DNA from: Methanobacteriota archaeon
GTDB lineage: Archaea > Thermoplasmatota > Poseidoniia > Poseidoniales > Thalassarchaeaceae
Assembly: GCA_002714745.1 (NCBI GenBank)
Contig: PAYF01000023.1
Coordinates: 25,169-35,575, forward strand
DNA length: 10,407 bases
Reading direction: 5' to 3'
In this document: positions 7,601-10,407 of the stretch, piece by piece
How positions within the stretch are numbered: the first letter of the stretch is position 1
Layout of the letters: each line of letters starts with the position of its first letter
Notes under the pieces: model-generated
The model's database searches: none
What the model was told of the DNA's origin: nothing
What the model saw: only the letters and a program-made list of their open reading frames with translations
Made by a program: the position numbers and the translations under genes

Positions 7601-8408
7601 CGAACCCACCAGTAATCGCATGCATACCAATCCACAGATTGGATGCCGCCACGCCCAGAGCAGCCAGATTGCCGGACTGCCTGTGCAGAGCTAAACCGTG
7701 TACTAGCAGGGTAGCAATCAGAATCATCCCAGCCACGCCCATCTCACCTATTACCGAGCCAGCGGTCGACCCGATTGCTAGCAGAACGAGAGTGGACTGC
7801 GCGGCAATCGCATCGTGGTCATGGCGATAGGCAACGAATATGTTGACAGCGACCAAAGTCAGAAGAAGAACTCCTAATGCTTCGAGTCCGATGTAATCCC
7901 AACGATTGAGCTCAATCGCAAGCCCATAGAGGACCTTCATTGAGATAATCACCCAAGTTACCCCTAGAATCTTCATCCTTGGATTCGGGACCCACATCTC
8001 CCCGAGTGCGAAACCCAACGAAGCGAGTAGAACCAGTACAGCGATGGCGGTCAGCGGAGAGAGCGCCAATCCTGCCTGAACGCCGATGGCGCTGTAGACT
8101 AGAATCATCGCAATCATCAGACCCCAGTTTACTCCCCGCTCTCCCTCGGCTGCGATTTCGGTAACGATGTCGCGCTCAGGTGCGACGGGAACGGTACCGT
8201 CTTCCTGGATTGCGCCAGCCTCGGTTCCGTCGGGTTTCTTGAACGGGTCGAACATTTCCCCTAGTGCCTCATCCACAGCAGAAGCAAGCTCTTCTCGACG
8301 CTCTTCGCTCCTTTCTTCAGGGACCTCGATATCGCCTATGTCGATGTCGATAGAGCGTCGAAACTCCTTCTCGCGAATGATTCTGTCATCACGCTCATCG
8401 CCATCCAT
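4695..8408 (-). CDS. Giant polytopic membrane protein of unknown function (about 1237 residues)
   Basis: I do not recognise this family. From the ATG at 8408 the protein begins MDGDERDDRIIREKEFRRSI, and its first 95 residues are charged and probably cytoplasmic, with an EERSEERREELASAVDEALG stretch that could form a coiled coil. Roughly 35 hydrophobic segments follow: about 24 up to residue 780, then a hydrophilic basic loop (about 780-848, containing MEAKRRKSRHKGETYSLAEL), then about 13 more to the end. A charged stretch near 500-530 (MIEELAEEAIRILLVANDRV) interrupts the first half. I see no nucleotide-binding, protease or glycosyltransferase motif. The layout (charged N-terminus, then many helices) loosely recalls DUF2339-type bacterial membrane proteins, but that is only architectural. 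The frame is open to a GTG at 8459, with another ATG at 8444; 8408 is preferred because it gives a charged N-terminus and because a TATA-like element lies within the longer version. A same-strand FKBP-like gene follows after 42 bases. Confidence 0.8.
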   Translation of the reverse strand: MDGDERDDRIIREKEFRRSIDIDIGDIEVPEERSEERREELASAVDEALGEMFDPFKKPDGTEAGAIQEDGTVPVAPERDIVTEIAAEGERGVNWGLMIAMILVYSAIGVQAGLALSPLTAIAVLVLLASLGFALGEMWVPNPRMKILGVTWVIISMKVLYGLAIELNRWDYIGLEALGVLLLTLVAVNIFVAYRHDHDAIAAQSTLVLLAIGSTAGSVIGEMGVAGMILIATLLVHGLALHRQSGNLAALGVAASNLWIGMHAITGGFEFGSLRILALDDSLLLFVLLMVVSAINATMAARFAREKNWFSQAFKVVGLGQPGLWGVSVSMGMVGALLAVASSREDVGYALGIVSFLGACFGGSYLVVRGVESMRVMTPLSIAAVPLVAILVFGDGSGDLVAWIDSYELFTILATIVTGFVLLRDQDRVTDRVLWVGSVVVLGLLVILVPTESSDAGGDGGALLLGLLAAMHIGTAILAVKRESSALAGITVLLPWGWVMIEELAEEAIRILLVANDRVDPGTIIDLEPFPLGAYLATACILMIVVNVRMGEEGVNLASKFLGLSEVSASVRDSGALQLWSIGLWLPMLTILLMSQFGGFNAITLIILVSMLVGLHLVSEVMGLRIGDPVAMAAILTVSLVAMQWRNGLFVPLSALLCLSLMILMFARGSSRESLYTGGLALMSMPILLALSGRDPVLELASTDVLPDFDSSMVSVALAAGVLAVYLPRSGTIEKLLNPALAALWLLVITTALAFSDEDAISQAASLGMFAVSSIWLVARGEIRAELRSIAKRDSRIQMAAEASKGGDGGVSTYEPIRGEMEAKRRKSRHKGETYSLAELYTTDVSHKPTVVLAILALVLGSGVLIGLLTGPNPLLLVTVGIFLTALIAIARARTERLDLELPHIFGMEMPIAAAIVGLVAIHVISHLGPGSSNRDLLDMAVLITLLLALSAISLIGKDRLLNRIPIALDWIVLPLLAGRMLGAVMVEALPFPLTIDPFEGNMLEWKLPWLLLESVLILCVIADILVDRKRVQLERDDWKGASGRGVRALFVVLISFGPAGILAVASCIDQGWRYRQPTAVGLAIPAGLLALISIGAWFETSIEVLPEITLLTGLVLLVLCALTVPLKGEKWTMMLAVNSHMLLIMIGLAGYVTSIVLPTLLIVLSTTVWVIGIMQLRRTLRIWGLADLILAVLVALIFVQGITEPVTLLIALMVLAGELGLVSWLGQRNEKSLLQD

Positions 8409-8540
8409 CGGCCCGTTACCGAAGCCGCTCCCGCATAATCGCATCCCCGTATAGAACACCTGAGAAGCCGGCTTGACCGTGAGATTCGAGGTTACGGACG
8501 AGCCGCAACGCTTGAAGGGAGAATCTTGGCGTAGGGCGTC
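8409..8540. promoter_or_regulatory. Divergent intergenic region between the giant membrane protein and pckA
   Basis: This region should hold the promoters of two oppositely oriented genes. The minus strand reads TTCTATAC at 8456 to 8449, a TATA-like element that would place transcription start about 20 bases before the ATG at 8408; the same core reads GTATAGAA on the plus strand, about 90 bases before pckA. A 10-bp palindrome AAGCCGGCTT (8465-8474) lies next to it and could be an operator. No TATA element at the standard distance from the pckA ATG was found. Confidence 0.35.
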
Positions 8541-10154
8541 ATGGAGTCATCCACCATGTCCGGCGACTCCCGCAACTTCGCCACCCCTCTAGCCTCTCAT
8601 GGATTGGATCCCGAAGGCTCAGTTCACTGGAATCTTGGCTGGGAGGAACTACATGAGTCGGCTGTAGAACTGGGTGAAGCCAAACTCACGGCAGATGGCG
8701 TTTTACTGGCCACCACTGGTGAGAGAACAGGACGATCACCAAACGATCGATTCATTGTCGATGAGGCTGGCTTGGCTGAGGAGGTACTCTGGGGCGAGGT
8801 CAACAGACCAACGGCCCCTGCCGTATTTGACAGGCTTCTGGCCAAGACCCGAGCACACCTAAACTCGGCCGAGAACCTATTCGTAAAGGACGCATTCTGT
8901 GGGGCCGACCCAGAATATAGGATGCCGGTCAGACTAGTGACAGAGAAGGCATGGCACGCATCCTTCATGCACAACATGTTCGTGCGCGCGACCAAAGAAG
9001 AACTGGTCTCCCATGTTCCTGAATACACCATCTTACATGCACCGGATCTGCGATCCAGCATGAGTGACGGAGTGAACTCTGATGTGTTCGTAATCATCGC
9101 TCTGGATAGGAAGTTGGTAATCATCGGAGGCACACATTATGCGGGCGAAATAAAGAAGGCGATTTTCACCATTATGAACCACATTCTACCAGCAAAGGGA
9201 TTGCTTCCCATGCACTGTTCGGCAAACACTGATGGAGATAACACCGCGCTATTCTTCGGACTTTCTGGAACCGGTAAGACCACGCTCTCTGCCGACCCTG
9301 GAAGGGCATTGGTAGGGGATGACGAGCACGGCTGGTCAGACAATGGCGTGTTCAACTTCGAGGGTGGATGCTACGCCAAGCTGATTAGACTCTCAGAAGA
9401 GGACGAGCCGGCGATTTATGCGACCACCAAAATGCCCGGTTCGATTCTCGAAAACGTTGTTCTAAACGCAGACGGAACCCCTGACTTCGACAACGGCTCA
9501 TTGACCCAGAACACCAGAGGCTCATACCCGATAGAGTACATCGAGAACCGAACTCCCGATTCGATGGCTGGAAATCCGAAGAATGTCGTGTTCCTGACTT
9601 GCGATGCCTTCGGTGTGTTGCCACCACTCTCCAAACTCAGTCCAGAGCAGGCAGCCTACCACTTCATGTCAGGATACACAGCAAAGGTCGCAGGCACTGA
9701 GATAGGCGTGACCGAGCCACAGGCGACCTTCTCGACCTGCTTCGGAGCACCATTCATGCCTCGCCATCCGAGTGTCTACGCTGACCTTCTTTCGAAGAAG
9801 ATCCGTGAGAATGATGCCAAGTGCTGGCTCATCAACACCGGCTGGGTTGCTGGAGGTGCTGATGCGAGTAGTCGAATCAAAATCCGCTGGACTCGAGCTC
9901 TTCTCAACGCCGCCCTCGACGGCGATCTGGATGATGTTCTCTTTGTAGAGGATCCAAGATTTGGATTTCAGGTCCCAACCACCTGCCAAGGGGTACCGGA
10001 CAACATCCTCCAGCCCAGAGACACCTGGCATGACAAGGAGACGTACGACAATGTGGCAAACCTGCTAGCTCAGATGTTCATCGAGAACTTTGAGCAATAT
10101 GCAGAAGGCTGCAGCGAGGAAGTTCTCGCATCATCACCCAAGGTTCTAGTCTGA
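8541..10154 (+). CDS. pckA: Phosphoenolpyruvate carboxykinase (ATP)
   Basis: This cytosolic enzyme catalyses oxaloacetate + ATP to phosphoenolpyruvate + ADP + CO2, the entry step of gluconeogenesis. The 537 residues match the ATP-dependent family length. Visible motifs, in order: TGERTGRSPNDRF (59-71), whose R65 is the substrate-binding arginine; GGTHYAGEIKKA (196-207) with the metal and substrate residues Y200, K205 and K206; MHCSANT (224-230) with H225; the P-loop GLSGTGKTTLS (240-250) with K246; the acidic kinase motif VGDDEHGW (258-265); NTRGSYPI (324-331) with R326; and the C-terminal block CDAFGVLPPLSKL through GVTEPQATFSTCFGAPF. The adenine-site loop reads GGADASSRIKIRWTRA, lacking the usual Gly-Lys before the conserved Arg (here R445). 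Start: ATG 8541 is the first in frame; ATG 8556 has GGAG nine bases upstream and remains possible. The gene is divergent from the giant membrane protein and convergent with the VOC gene. ATP-type rather than GTP-type is clear from the motifs. Confidence 0.95.
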   Translation: MESSTMSGDSRNFATPLASHGLDPEGSVHWNLGWEELHESAVELGEAKLTADGVLLATTGERTGRSPNDRFIVDEAGLAEEVLWGEVNRPTAPAVFDRLLAKTRAHLNSAENLFVKDAFCGADPEYRMPVRLVTEKAWHASFMHNMFVRATKEELVSHVPEYTILHAPDLRSSMSDGVNSDVFVIIALDRKLVIIGGTHYAGEIKKAIFTIMNHILPAKGLLPMHCSANTDGDNTALFFGLSGTGKTTLSADPGRALVGDDEHGWSDNGVFNFEGGCYAKLIRLSEEDEPAIYATTKMPGSILENVVLNADGTPDFDNGSLTQNTRGSYPIEYIENRTPDSMAGNPKNVVFLTCDAFGVLPPLSKLSPEQAAYHFMSGYTAKVAGTEIGVTEPQATFSTCFGAPFMPRHPSVYADLLSKKIRENDAKCWLINTGWVAGGADASSRIKIRWTRALLNAALDGDLDDVLFVEDPRFGFQVPTTCQGVPDNILQPRDTWHDKETYDNVANLLAQMFIENFEQYAEGCSEEVLASSPKVLV

Positions 10155-10155
10155 C

Positions 10156-10173
10156 TCATAGGGTACCCTATGA
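10156..10173. terminator. 18-bp perfect palindrome between the convergent pckA and VOC genes
   Basis: TCATAGGGTACCCTATGA is a perfect palindrome that starts one base after the pckA stop and contains the last sense codon and the stop of the VOC gene. In RNA from either strand it could form a hairpin of 7 bp with a 4-base loop, so a bidirectional terminator or 3'-end processing/stability element is plausible. It lacks an adjacent U-run, so termination is inferred from position and symmetry only. Confidence 0.45.
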
Positions 10174-10407
10174 TTCGTACTCATTCCTCTCACTAGGGTC
10201 TTCACTAAAGTACTGGACAAACTCGTACTCATTCCCATCGTGATCGAAGAAGTAGTACCGATGCCTGTGAGGGTGATCTAGGTAGGTAGAACCCTGCTTG
10301 TACCCGGCTTCCTGCAATCGATTCGCCAACGCCGCTCCATCACTGACAACGAATCCGATGTGGTTCATGCCAGGATGAACGTATGGCTTGTGCGGCCCCT
10401 TCTCGGT
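10168..10407 (-). CDS. VOC/glyoxalase-fold family protein (partial, N-terminus off the right edge)
   Basis: The visible 79 residues are the C-terminal half of a vicinal-oxygen-chelate fold protein; the frame is open to the window edge, so the true start lies outside. The second beta-alpha-beta-beta-beta module begins at VHPGMNHIGFVVSDG, with a His at the usual first metal-ligand position. It continues through ALANRLQEAGYKQG and ends with YYFFDHDGNEYEFVQYFSED, where a Glu of the NEYEFV motif is the usual second metal ligand. Both ligands are present, so metal binding is likely. The family covers glyoxalase I, dioxygenases, epimerases and antibiotic-binding proteins; nothing here selects among them. 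The stop codon lies 13 bases from the end of pckA, inside an 18-bp palindrome. The ATG at 10368 is within the domain and should not be taken as the start. Confidence 0.75.
   Translation of the reverse strand, partial: TEKGPHKPYVHPGMNHIGFVVSDGAALANRLQEAGYKQGSTYLDHPHRHRYYFFDHDGNEYEFVQYFSEDPSERNEYES

Noticed and set aside
8624..9133. Minus-strand frame of 169 codons opposite pckA
   Set aside because: It lies fully antisense to a strongly recognisable gene and its translation shows no domain.
9669..10031. Minus-strand frame of 120 codons opposite the 3' part of pckA
   Set aside because: Antisense shadow with no motif; pckA motifs continue through the same bases.
1..10407. Insertion sequences, CRISPR arrays, tRNA or rRNA genes, prophage or defence genes
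   Set aside because: No transposase or integrase motifs, no spaced direct repeats and no tRNA-like cloverleaf were seen, and the intergenic gaps are too short to hide RNA genes of normal size.

Overview
The window reads as archaeal chromosome. A minus-strand block carries the archaeal gene order S13 - S4 - S11 - RNA polymerase subunit D (Rpb3-like), with archaeal forms of each protein and ribosome-binding sites complementary to the archaeal 16S 3' end (GAGGTGAT). Intermediate GC, short intergenic gaps, acidic protein tails and a long polytopic membrane protein together suggest a marine planktonic euryarchaeote such as Marine Group II (Poseidoniales). That placement is inference; archaeal origin is well supported.

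Layout. Positions 1-677 hold the 5' part of rpoD, which runs off the left edge. It is followed upstream by rps11 (687-1067), rps4 (1060-1752) and rps13 (1762-2223, with a possible longer start at 2328), all on the minus strand and translationally coupled. Upstream of rps13, on the same strand, lie a THUMP-like class I methyltransferase (2332-3633), a single-pass membrane-anchored protein with an FKBP-like C-terminal domain (3675-4652), and a protein of about 1240 residues with roughly 35 membrane segments (4695-8408). A divergent intergenic region (8409-8540) separates this block from plus-strand pckA (8541-10154), an ATP-dependent phosphoenolpyruvate carboxykinase. At the right edge a minus-strand VOC/glyoxalase-fold gene (10168 to past the edge) converges on pckA, and an 18-bp perfect palindrome lies at the junction.

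How the genes work together. The S13-S4-S11-RpoD group links small-subunit assembly and RNA polymerase assembly. The methyltransferase just upstream may modify RNA and so belong to the same theme, but its substrate is not known. The FKBP-like protein and the giant membrane protein are envelope proteins on the same strand; their gaps (41-42 bp) allow either an operon or separate promoters. pckA is the gluconeogenic enzyme that converts oxaloacetate to phosphoenolpyruvate and is an independent unit.

I found no RNA genes, insertion sequences, CRISPR arrays or integrated elements, and no stretch over 300 bases without a gene. No clear new multi-gene system is visible. The items most worth a second look are the giant membrane protein, the degenerate FKBP-like protein, the S13 leader, the repeated translation-coupling element and the palindrome between the convergent genes.
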